NCBI GenBank assembly: GCA_003991915.1
Contig: RQTK01000086.1
Coordinates: forward strand, 1 to 64,000
Origin: Elysia chlorotica
Lineage: Eukaryota > Mollusca > Gastropoda > Plakobranchidae
Direction: 5' to 3'
Length of the DNA: 64,000 nucleotides
A program made the translations under genes and the position numbers. Numbering within the stretch: position 1 is the stretch's first letter; each line of letters begins with the position of its first letter. Positions 40,310 through 50,438 of the stretch are shown here, in pieces. The notes below the pieces were generated by a model that made no database searches, had not been told where the DNA came from, and saw only the letters and a list, made by a program, of their open reading frames with translations.

Positions 40310-40490
40310 CAAATTTAGGGCGAGGATTAGATAACTTCTTTCCCAACTGGTCACATTACACTGAGACTGACTCGATCGCTAGGGGAAAGATCGGGCAAAT
40401 AATTATATTATTTGTCTCATAGTGAGTCGAACCCAGGACATCCTGAGTAAAGCCCAACGTTCTAACACCTAAGCCAGATCGAGTAATAGT
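40310..40490 (-). mobile_element. SINE copy, antisense
   Basis: On the - strand: GGCTTAGGTGTTAGAACGTT (A-box region), then GGGTTCGACTC (40434-40424, B box), CCTAGCGATCGAGTCAGTCT and CAGTGTAATGTGACCAG. It is the copy with the clearest tRNA-like head among the antisense ones. Confidence 0.7.
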
Positions 40491-40791
40491 TCAATAACAT
40501 CTTGGCACTTTAAAGCCTTATTAACTCAAGTTTCAGCTTCACATCCTCTCATACTTTGCCACTTTCTTTACATCACTGCTAAAGTTTCGGCTAGAAGATT
40601 ACCTGTAGGTGTGCTTACTCAGCAACTTGTATGTGCTCGCAGAATTCCGAGCCAAGAAAGTGAATACCTCATCTAAACAACACGTGTTGAAGGTAATTTT
40701 GGAATATAGAGCACTACTCACCTTAAGCAAACTGGAGAAAAATACATAAAATTGAATGAGTTTATGGGCATTTTTATTAGTCTGTTTTCTT

Positions 40792-40819
40792 ATCTATCTA
40801 TCTATTTATCTATCTATCA

Positions 40820-40877
<58 letters not shown>
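40792..40877. repeat. (CTAT)n microsatellite
   Basis: About 20 units, slightly impure at the left. Confidence 0.95.
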
Positions 40878-40987
40878 ATATCTATATGTATATATCGTTC
40901 TACGTCCTATTTACCTACCAACCAGCTAACTAGCTACCTATATGTATATCTACCTATTTGTTTCAATTCGGTTTTTTTCTTATTTAA

Positions 40988-41057
<70 letters not shown>
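40988..41057. repeat. (CT)n microsatellite
   Basis: About 34 CT units with one TT, followed by a T run. Confidence 0.95.
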
Positions 41058-41066
<9 letters not shown>

Positions 41067-41286
41067 TTTTCTCTCCTGCGTCAAAAACATCAAATTTCGC
41101 ACTACCATCGAAATAATGATCTTCCCGCAGGTGAGCACACAGCTATGTGCATGTGCCAGAAAATTAGGTTGCGTACAGGCAGCTCTGAGCTGTACCTGTA
41201 AAGATGAAACCCCTTAGCGGTACTAGATCTAGAGCGAAGAGCGTGCACTGCCTGTTTCATAATTTTCTACGCGTACAGGAATTTAG

Positions 41287-41625
41287 AGGGTTTCGACAAA
41301 CAAGCTAGGTAGGGGTTTCGGCAAATAAGATTGATAGAGTTTCGGTAAAGAAGATTGATAGTTTCGATAAAGAAGCTACATAGAGAGTTCCCGTAAAGCA
41401 GCTAGATAGAGGGTTTCGATAAAGAAGCTATGTGAGCAGTTTTGTTTCGTAAGCTAGATGGAAACTTTGGGTTTTAAAACATAGATGCTGCTTAGGTGAT
41501 TCCGTTAGACAGGGAGTTTGGATTAAAACACTCTAGATAGAGATTATGTACAGAAGGCTGATTGGAGAGTTTAGATAGAGATATTGCTAGATTTTTTGGA
41601 TAAAGAAGCTAAATAGAGAGTTTAG
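41287..41625 (+). repeat. Degenerate minisatellite, units of about 25 bp
   Basis: About a dozen units resembling GTTTCGATAAAGAAGCTAGA plus TAGAG. The best-kept units are 41287-41450; later ones are more decayed but still recognisable (GGATAAAGAAGCTAAATAGAG near 41600). There is no coding potential. Confidence 0.85.
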
Positions 41626-42208
41626 AGCATAGAGTCAAGTTATCTGCACCTAGTTGGGGTCTGAATGGGTACTAATCTAATCGTCCATAACTGGGAATGT
41701 GACCCCTCAGGTAGAAACGTTTGTTCTAGAACGGACTGGGAAGCGACTTCATGCCCATCCACGAAACATTCGTGGCGTGCTTTTTATTTAACGCTACTTT
41801 CACTGGGCGAAACTTGCACTTTTATAAACTTGGCCTTGTAGCTCTAGCTCTTAAAGTTCAAGCGGATATTATTCACAAAACCATCATTAAATACAGCTAT
41901 ACCTTTCGTTTTATCTTAACACTGCAGAGTCCTTATGAAACTTTAAAAGTTTATATATGTTAAAAATACGGCGGCGGAATCATACACGGTTAGTTGTTCC
42001 TCTAGGAGATGCACCAAGCGGTGGAAGCGTTCAAACTACATTAATTTAAAAAGGAAAATTAAGAGCTTTAAAATCTGCTGAAGTGTTCCCAGGAAGGTTC
42101 CCAGCTCTTCCTTTTAAATTGACCACTGCCTCATACTGTTTGAATAGTGTAACGTCACATATTTTCTCAAGGGATTCATTGTGGAAACTCTCCGACAACT
42201 CCCATGAA

Positions 42209-42279
42209 GGAGAGGAGAAGGAGGAGGAGAAGGAAGAAGAGGAGGAGGAGGAGGGGGAGGAGGAGGAGGCGGAGGAGGG

Positions 42280-42340
<61 letters not shown>
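42209..42340. repeat. (GAG)n then (GAT)n compound array
   Basis: An impure GAG/GAA run of about 70 bp passes into about 20 perfect GAT units. A 146-codon open frame with poly-Glu then poly-Asp crosses it; I treat that as an artefact, since its flanks look non-coding. Confidence 0.9.
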
Positions 42341-42341
<1 letters not shown>

Positions 42342-42924
42342 GTCTGCATATAGAGAAAAACCGGGTGGATGGGAGTGGGTACGTGTTTATCGAAAGTTTT
42401 GTTCCTGCTGTGAAGGAAAAAAATTGTCTTGGACTTAACAAACGGAATTGTTTATTTAAAATCATTGTTCATTGTGTGTGTGTTACTATTAACCGAAAAA
42501 CATTTAAAAAAAAACATTTATGATAAGGACCATTCGCTATTCAGTTTCTATCAATCTAACAATCAACACATTTAAACTTGTATAATTATCTTAAGGAGAG
42601 GCAGCAAATTGATTAGGCCCTAAGTTTTTTCGTAGATCTCCCAAGAATTAAAAACTGTTCGAACTATACGAATATCATACCCTTGGTTTTTCTTAAATAA
42701 TATCAACATTTAATTAGAATTGAGTGACAGCACGGCCTATTTTCCCTCTAAACCGTTTACACTTGTTTGTTTCCCTCTGCCTTTCTATCTGTTCATCTCT
42801 CTCGATCTTTTTATCTATATAACTGTCGATTTATCCATCTCTTTCTCCCCATAATAATCGTTGCTCCTTTCCTCTCAATCGTTTACCCCTGTTTCTCTTT
42901 AGTTATGCTTTTCTCTTATCCCCC

Positions 42925-42956
<32 letters not shown>

Positions 42957-44879
42957 GTATCTCATTTTTTTCTGTATTTCTCTTCCTATCTCTCCCGTTC
43001 TCTGTCTGACCTATCTCTCTCTTTCTCTCTCTCGTTCTCTCTGCCTTCTCAAAACATCCCATGTCCGGAGGTTTAACTTCCACCATTCTATCTAGGTGTC
43101 TCAGGTTTCTCTTATCCTGCCCTGCATGTCATTCTTTCTGTGCCTTTTCCTCCTTGACATACAAACAACGTTTGCATTTATTTTTTTATTCTCTTTCTAG
43201 AATACATCCTATAGTGTTAAATGCGGTTATACATTCCAACGCTCCTTTGGAGTTGGGGCATCTCACCCAAGTAAGGTAGCAGGTGATGCCCTACTAATGT
43301 GCCCACTAATTAATCTTCATACCTCTGCAATCCTATCTAATTGCTGTTAGATTCATATGTCTTGTTATTGAGCTTACATTTCTAAGGACTACCACAGGTA
43401 GAAAAGGTTTTCGAATCCCTTTTTTCCTATTCCGAACTTTAACCCCACTTCGTTTTCCTCTTTGTGTAGGTTTTCTTTCTGGGCTATCATGCTTTATGTC
43501 CACATTGGATATTAAAGGACATGATTTTTCACTCTCTATCACTGTCAGCACAGTCACTTACATTTAAACGATCACTACATATCATGAAATAAACAAATAG
43601 TGTCCGTACCTTTAGTAATCTATATGTGAATAGTGTTACACATACAAAATTTGTAATCTGGGCTTCGAGTTAACAACAATAACAGTTATAATCCCTGAAT
43701 GTTCTCAGCAATAACTCGAATCGCCACCGAGCGGCGCCATCTTGATTCTTCTATCTAATTTAAGCATTGTTATTTTGTTAAAGGATTATAAAATATCCTC
43801 CTCTTCACTTCAATTTAAAAGAAAAAAAATATTATGTTATTTTAATAATTATGCTCTATATCAATTATAAAAAAAATATCTTCTTTTTTAATTTCGGGGA
43901 ATTGGAAATGATTTCTATGTTTATATCCATTTTTAACTTATAAAGCCTGAAGAAAAATATGCCAAGTCGTATAAACTAAACCGATTATATTTTATTTAAA
44001 TCAACCTCTGTTTAAAGCTTCAAATCAATGTTACGATAAACCCAAAATGACAAGAAAAATAAAAATCGTATTTATGAGTATTTTAAGGTAAATATACACG
44101 TTTCAAACGAAATTTTTTTGGCATCTTCAAAATTAATATTTACAATATAATGCATGAAAGATTAGGAAGACAGATAAATGCAAGTCAAAAGTAAAACAGG
44201 CCAACCCTCATATCTTCGAACAGGAAAATTTCGAGTTAACATATCCTAGATGGACGTGCCTCTTAAAGCTTGGGAGACGATAAATTATATGGTTGAAAAT
44301 AGACTGTTTTGGCTCTTCACCTTCTGTTGAAGTGCAGGGGAGATAAGTCTTCGAGTTTCGGTAGGTTTGGGGAGGTAACTGCCCAAAACCGGAGGGATTT
44401 CAGGTGGGAAAGGGATAACGTCAGGTCTAGATTTGTGTTTGTTGTTTTAGTTTTTGTGCACAACGGCTCGCGCTGTATTTAGATGCGAGAGGTCTAGTTC
44501 GGTGATAAATTGGGTTCACGCGGTTAAAGTTGGATTAATTTAAGCTGAGGTGGAAAGAGAAGATTCAACGTTGCATCGAATTTAACTTATATTTTGACAA
44601 ACTTGATGCACGCCCAATATCACTGTAGCTGTTGAATTGTTTTAATTTTTTTCAGTCAAGATTTATATCAAGCGACAAAATTAGTACATTTTGAGAATAA
44701 CGTGGTGACGAGTGAAGAATGACTATATTAAACTATATGGACACAAGTTTAAGAACTTTTAATTCGCCCTAAAACTTATTGCAGGGCTTATTGACGAAAA
44801 CAAGAAAATTACTCTTCTTTGTTCCGAAGGTATCAAACGATATTTTCATTTAAAAAAAGTAAAATTAAAAGGTTTTATC

Positions 44880-45420
44880 CAGGCTTGAAGATTTGATAGC
44901 AGCTCAGGTACTCTGGACGGGGTGTTGATGAAATGCGTGCGGCACCTGCCGGCTGGGCCCCAGGCGATAAGGCAATGTTCGCTGTTCCACTTCCCATCTT
45001 TTATAAAGCTCTTTATCTCTGGGATCAGTACGATGCTTGTGCCTGGTGGTGCCAGTCAGAAATCTTAACATTGCTCTACCATTTTGCACAAACATAACGA
45101 TTATCAAAAGCGTATCATCGCTTCTTCAGTCCAATTCGAAGGGCGTGTCCTGAACTTTGGTCCGAGCCCAAGAATCTGAGAGGATCTTTGCCAACTTGCG
45201 CTCGCCTGAAGTCTCTTGAGAGCTGATTCGTAAAGCAGGCGTTGCGGGGATTCTCGATCAGAGGAAGACGTGTCTGATCTCGCCTTTGACCAGGCAGATA
45301 GTCCAGGCTGTGGGGAGATCATAGCGCAGTTATCTCCCCCTGGTTAGCGAGCGGCGGTCCGTCAGAGGCAGGAAGTGGAAGCGATTAGTGGCAGTGGATT
45401 ATTCTGAGGATTTTAGGGCG
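44880..45420. other. GC-richer island of unknown role
   Basis: Distinctly GC-richer than the AT-rich surroundings. It has two short overlapping open frames on the - strand (67 and 72 codons) that resemble nothing I know. It includes a hairpin, GGGGAGAT/ATCTCCCC, at 45313-45340. It might be an untranslated first exon or promoter region, perhaps for the gene that starts downstream, or an old repeat. I cannot decide. Confidence 0.4.
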
Positions 45421-47123
45421 TTATAATATTCTTGATATTGCGAATAGCCCTGCATCCAACAGTTAAGTGCAGTAATACGTTTCAGGAATACTATACCTTA
45501 AAAATAAAGTGTTATCCGTTTTCGTGCAAGGTGCCAATTTCGACAGGTTGTGCTAATTTCTAATTTTTTAATACAATATTATAACTATGAGCATCTACTT
45601 TGAGCCAATCATCTGGCGAGCTAAGGTAAGATTTTTTTACTTCAATAAGCATATTTGAAGTAAGAGAACTCATAGCCCTGAGAAAACAGGCTTAAGAAAG
45701 GTATTTATGTTGAATGTCGGTATTGAATATTTTATAGAACACCATTACAAACATAATTTTCCCTCATATTTAGAAAAATAACTTTCTCAAAACTAAAAAA
45801 CACATCCTTGAGGAATAATGGAAACAGAGAAAATAATAAAAACATGTGGCCCAAAAAATGTCTCAAAAAGGATACAAAATAGAGTCGATCCTGAAAAAAA
45901 ACACATAGGCTACTTATCTATCAGACAACACCAAATCCATTTTTATGCTTTTTGTTTTACACAATATTACGTAAGTCATGTTGGCAGGCTTCCATTCTCC
46001 CTATTACTTAGAATTACACCGATGTGTTTGGCACTCACCTAAGGGGGTGGGTGTTGAGTTCAAAGTTTTTGCCAAACTTGCTTTCCACTTGGATCAGCGA
46101 ATAAACGAACGTGTCTTTTTTTTTATAGGAAAAACACTCTTTGGGAAGGAGCAGTTCTGATTAGCGTTTTTTATGTGTTGGTAGTAAGAAAAATAGGCGA
46201 GAGAAGTTGAGAGCAAGAAAGAAAAACAGACAGATAGACAGTTACACAGACAGAAAGACATAGAAGGATAAGCAGAGAGGGCCTTATGATAAATAAAAAG
46301 TAAGAGAACCCAAGAGCAAAAAAGAAAGACATGAAGAGTAAGAGAATAGGAAAGAAAAGTAAGGAGAAAAAAAGACAGAAGTAAAATTTAGAGACGGCTT
46401 GATGCAAAGACTTTAAATTTAAGAGAAGATGTGATAACAATAAAAGGATAGCTTTGTTCAGTACTGGGTAAAATACATTACCTCACAGTTAACATGCCAT
46501 AAGCATGGAATGAGCCTTAAAATTAAAATTAACAAAGAAAGGCCAAAAGTTGCAACGATGTCCGCATTTTATGTATATTATTTTACTTCTGAGCCAAGTT
46601 TTTTTCCTATATTTGTGTCTAGAAGTAAAAAAAAATGCAATAAAATGTAAAAGAAGAGAATGGGCAGCTTAGCTAGGGTCAAGTTTGTGGAAGGTCATTT
46701 CAAATGTCTGCAAAGTATTACTTCATACTTATACTTGTTTGTTATAGTCCGTGTCGCACTGATCTTTTAATTAAAAATGGAAATGGTGATTTCCTGTAAT
46801 CCATATCGCCCTTTTGGCTTTAAACAAAATGTTAGTAGTGCTATATTGATAACCATCAATGCCTTTAACTTGTCTTGTATGAACATTTTTTAAGTCTGAG
46901 AATATGCTGATAGTTTTACCTTCAATTTATTTTTCATGGGCATCAAGGTCTTGGTTTAGGTTTTGTCGTGTATATCCCTCCATTTTTAAAACATAATGGA
47001 TATATCCATATTGTCTCAAACGCTTGATGGTAGTTCGACTATCCGTATTAATCAAAGCATCTTAAGTTCATGTTAATTGCCACACCATCCTTCTGCTTGT
47101 CTTCACTTGATTTTTTGTTTGTT
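45421..47123. other. AT-rich spacer, nothing recognised
   Basis: No exon, element or notable repeat seen apart from an impure CAGACAGA/GATAGACA run near 46215-46265. Confidence 0.6.
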
Positions 47124-47163
<40 letters not shown>

Positions 47164-47240
47164 GTTGTTGTTGTGGTGGTGGCTGTTGTTGTTAAAGTTG
47201 TTGCTGTTGCTGTTGTTGTGGCTGTTGTTGTTATTATTGT
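47124..47240. repeat. (GTT)n microsatellite
   Basis: About 13 pure units and then impure GTT/GCT/GTG words. It ends 30 bp before the first look-alike start exon. Confidence 0.95.
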
Positions 47241-47282
47241 TTTTTTTCGTTTCTTTTTTTTTTTTACTCTAGTTTCTTCCAC

Positions 47283-47298
47283 AATGGGTTCTTTAAAA
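47283..47298 (+). pseudogene. Look-alike first coding exon, copy 1
   Basis: ATGGGTTCTTTAAAA then GTATAA. An acceptor-like ACTCTAG stands just before (47266-47272), as at the third copy. If spliced, it would give the same MGSLK start in the same phase. Its donor is weaker than that of the third copy, so it may be an inactive duplicate or an alternative exon. Confidence 0.5.
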
Positions 47299-47390
47299 GT
47301 ATAACAGAGAGGTTTGCTTACTTTTGGAAGATTTACCATCATGGATAAACCAACATTCTTTTGTGAAAGTGTCCTTGCCTTTCTTCCACA

Positions 47391-47405
47391 ATGGGTTCTT
47401 TAAAA
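47391..47405 (+). pseudogene. Look-alike first coding exon, copy 2
   Basis: Same 15 coding bases and the same GTATAA donor as copy 1. No AG acceptor stands directly before it, because the tandem junction replaced that sequence, so independent inclusion from an upstream exon is less likely. Confidence 0.45.
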
Positions 47406-47537
47406 GTATAACAGAGAGGTTTGCTTACTTTTGGAAGATTTACCATCATGGATAAACCAACATTCTTTTGTGAAAGTGTCCTTGCCTGTTGCTCTAAATA
47501 CTGTAAGTGTGATAGTAAGTTTGGTTTCGTTATTTTC

Positions 47538-47571
47538 GTTGTTGTTGTTGTTGTTGTTGTTGCTGTTGTTT
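47538..47571. repeat. (GTT)n microsatellite
   Basis: About 11 units with one GCT, 50 bp after the tandem duplication. Confidence 0.9.
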
Positions 47572-48148
47572 TTTATGTTTATATCACAATCGAAGTCGAC
47601 TAATGAAACAAAACTAATTTAAGTGAACTAATTTTTTAACAATCATGAATGAATTTGGAATAGAACAGACCTGATCAGTAAAGGACATTTATCACTTTAC
47701 TCACCTTTTTGTGTAAGAAAGAATTATGCTAATAGGTATCAAAATAGCAATTCTCATAGCAGTGCTAAGAGATGGCTTCGATAAAGTAGACCTTTGAGTA
47801 ACATATTTTTATCCGAAGCAGCATTTGGGTACAGACTGCCTGAATCCAGTGCCACCAGGGGGGTTAATTAAGCGAAACAATACACCTCGTCTGGCATATA
47901 GAGTCGAATATAGGCATGAAATGTCATCTTTAGAGTGATCATTTCTAAAAAGATGAGAAGGAAGCTTTATTTCGTAGGAGGTAATTTATGTTATTCCTTC
48001 TGCGATCTAAGATTCTGTTTACGTTGATTGTGGAGGGAAGTTCTGTTCTTCTTTATAAAACTGTATCTATCAATCTTTCTTATGATCTTTATCTTTCCAT
48101 TTATGATCTATCGACCTTTCTGTTTACCTATTTCACACACAAGAGCAT

Positions 48149-48149
48149 T

Positions 48150-48214
<65 letters not shown>
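48149..48214. repeat. (CT)n microsatellite
   Basis: About 32 units with one TT, in a longer pyrimidine-rich stretch that runs to 48380. Confidence 0.95.
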
Positions 48215-48216
<2 letters not shown>

Positions 48217-48948
48217 TTCTCATTCTCTCGCTCGCTCTCTCTCTATCTGAGTGTGTGCTTCCCCTCTATTTTTCCTCCGCCTCTCCTTTCTTCTCTATTC
48301 ACTTAGCCTATCTCTGTTTCTCTCTGACTCTATCGCTCTTCCTCTGCCTGCTATCTCTCCCTCTCTCCCTCTCTCGCCCAGTATAACCTCTACTGGAAAT
48401 TTGCTAGCTCCACAATGCTGCGGCACACGGAACTCCATCTAGAACCATTAAACCTAGATTCTCGGTTAGAGGCTCAAACATTTACATCAGCGCCTTACCT
48501 GTGGAGGCAAACTCTAAACGCTGTTTTCCATCCAAGATTGTTGATAGCTCATCACCTGGAAAAGTGCCATGCAGAAAGCACATACAACCAGTTGCGTGCA
48601 TTTAGCTAAGAATAGATCATTGATGTAGTATTTCCTCTTTTTTACCGCCTTAGGCTTAATAATACCATATCATACACAAAGACAAAAGATTGTTTAAGTT
48701 GGAACTGAGGGGGGTCTTTGTTTTTAAGAAGATTATATAAGCTTGGTTTACTCATATATTATCTCCTTTGCTCTCCTCTCCTCTATCTTTATCTCTCTCT
48801 TTCTTTCCCTCTTTTTTAATTTTTCTCTTCTCTCTCTTTATCCATTTCTTTATCTAAAGCTAATTCTTCCCTTGTCTAAAAGTATATATCTGTATTTGCC
48901 CTTCCTCTATCCCTCTGAATGTATGTCTGTCTGTTTCCCCCTCTCTCT

Positions 48949-48953
<5 letters not shown>

Positions 48954-49011
<58 letters not shown>
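48954..49011. repeat. (CT)n(CA)n compound microsatellite
   Basis: About 22 CT units followed directly by 7 CA units. Confidence 0.95.
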
Positions 49012-49545
49012 TTCCTTTTTTCCAATTTTTTACATTTTCTCAATTTCTTTTAGTGTGCTTGAACGTCTTTAAAAAAGACTGTTATCTCCACATCTTTCAT
49101 TTGTTTATCACAATATACGCGTACCCAACAAATTATTTTTCTTAGATTTATTTCAATCTAACATTTCTCATTCCACTCATGCTTTTTGTGTGTTTTTTTA
49201 TGACTTTTAACTTTCAATTGAGTAGAACACCTTGTATTTATCTTTTGAGCTTTATTAGTATTGTTGTTTTATATTTTAAATTTAAAACAATCTTTTTCAG
49301 TGTAGTCGTGCTCTGTTTATTTATTTATTTTTGTTTGGTGTTTTTTTTTAATGATAGTAGGGAGAGGTGCGTATTGCAGCCTGGTCAATGTCATGCCCTC
49401 GGTTTAAAACTTACACTACATTCTGTTAGATTTGGTCTTTTTTAAGACTCTCGTTACACTGAGCCTTATCCTTATCCTTATAGTTTATCTTAATGCAACT
49501 TTATCTGTATCTTGTCGTGTAATGGAATTGTTTGAAAATGCCCGC

Positions 49546-49604
<59 letters not shown>

Positions 49605-49852
49605 NNNNNNNNNNNNNNNNNNNNNNNNNNNNNNNNNNNNNNNNNNNNNNNNNNNNNNNNNNNNNNNNNNNNNNNNNNNNNNNNNNNNNNNNNNNNNNNN
49701 NNNNNNNNNNNNNNNNNNNNNNNNNNNNNNNNNNNNNNNNNNNNNNNNNNNNNNNNNNNNNNNNNNNNNNNNNNNNNNNNNNNNNNNNNNNNNNNNNNNN
49801 NNNNNNNNNNNNNNNNNNNNNNNNNNNNNNNNNNNNNNNNNNNNNNNNNNNN

Positions 49853-49887
<35 letters not shown>

Positions 49888-49898
49888 TTGTGTGTGTA
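49546..49898. repeat. (CT)n ... gap ... (TA)n(TG)n
   Basis: CT units fill the left side to the gap at 49605; TA and then TG units follow the gap from 49853. The array type changes across the gap, so the missing part is not simply one repeat. Confidence 0.9.
49605..49852. other. Assembly gap (N run)
   Basis: 248 undetermined bases between two different dinucleotide arrays. Confidence 1.
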
Positions 49899-50423
49899 TC
49901 TTTCTATATCTGCCATTTACTTTTTTGCCCCGTCTCTCTGCATAACTGGAACGGAACTTTCTCTAAATGTTAAATGCTGAGCACGTGCTGTGTGCTCCGC
50001 ACCAACTCTTGCTTACCCAACACAATTGCAGTAAGGTTCTAGACTCTACCTTCCACCTTGAAATCTACATCGCCCCACAGTGTATCTACCTGAGACTCGT
50101 TCCACAACCCAGGTGTGTGCTAGGTTAGCTATATTGCTCACGGGTGTCTTGAGGTAGGGCTGCAGTCGATGTCAGGGTTGAGTAGGAGTGGATGCAGGGT
50201 TGTCTAAGAGTCTAGGAACTAAAGCCGCCCTTGGATAGAATACATTATAAGGAGCGCAGGCAGTATATTTTCCTAGAATCTTGGATATCGGCTCAAGTTT
50301 TAGTTTCATGGTAAGAAAACCACACAAAAATCGTAAAATCTAAGCGTAAGAACTTAACTGGACATGTTTTGTTTGTATGTGTATGTTTTATTTTTTGCTC
50401 TAGTCCCGTCTCTTTCTTCCACA

Positions 50424-50438
50424 ATGGGTTCTTTAAAA
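50424..50438 (+). CDS. First coding exon (MGSLK)
   Basis: Five codons, then donor AAA|GTAAGA. Just upstream is an acceptor-like TTGCTCTAG (ending 50403), so a further untranslated exon probably lies upstream. It is chosen as the start because the reading joins in phase 0 to GTKGRYST in the next exon and the ATG context (CCACAATGG) is good. Two look-alikes lie near 47283 and 47391. Confidence 0.7.

Larger units (their letters stand above)
33457..44879. other. Spacer upstream of the oxygenase gene, no gene seen
   Basis: AT-rich, with the second gap, CTAT and CT arrays, a TTA array, T/G-rich sequence at 36355-36555, two antisense SINEs and a minisatellite. The promoter of the oxygenase gene should be near the left end, but I see no clear TATA or initiator. 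Confidence 0.65.
47273..47486 (+). repeat. Perfect 107-bp tandem duplication with start-exon look-alikes
   Basis: Copy 1 is 47273-47379 and copy 2 is 47380-47486, identical by eye. Each carries TTTCTTCCACAATGGGTTCT then TTAAAAGTATAAC. The same block occurs at 50413-50440, where it forms the first coding exon of the downstream gene with a better donor (GTAAGA). Confidence 0.92.

Noticed and set aside
42046..42523. Open frames with poly-Asp (+) and poly-Ser (-), 139-146 codons
   Set aside because: They arise from the GAG/GAT array. The flanking residues show no coding bias and no splice partners.
44904..45322. Two overlapping - strand open frames as a small gene
   Set aside because: They are in different frames without a convincing splice junction and match no family I know; kept only as a GC-richer island.
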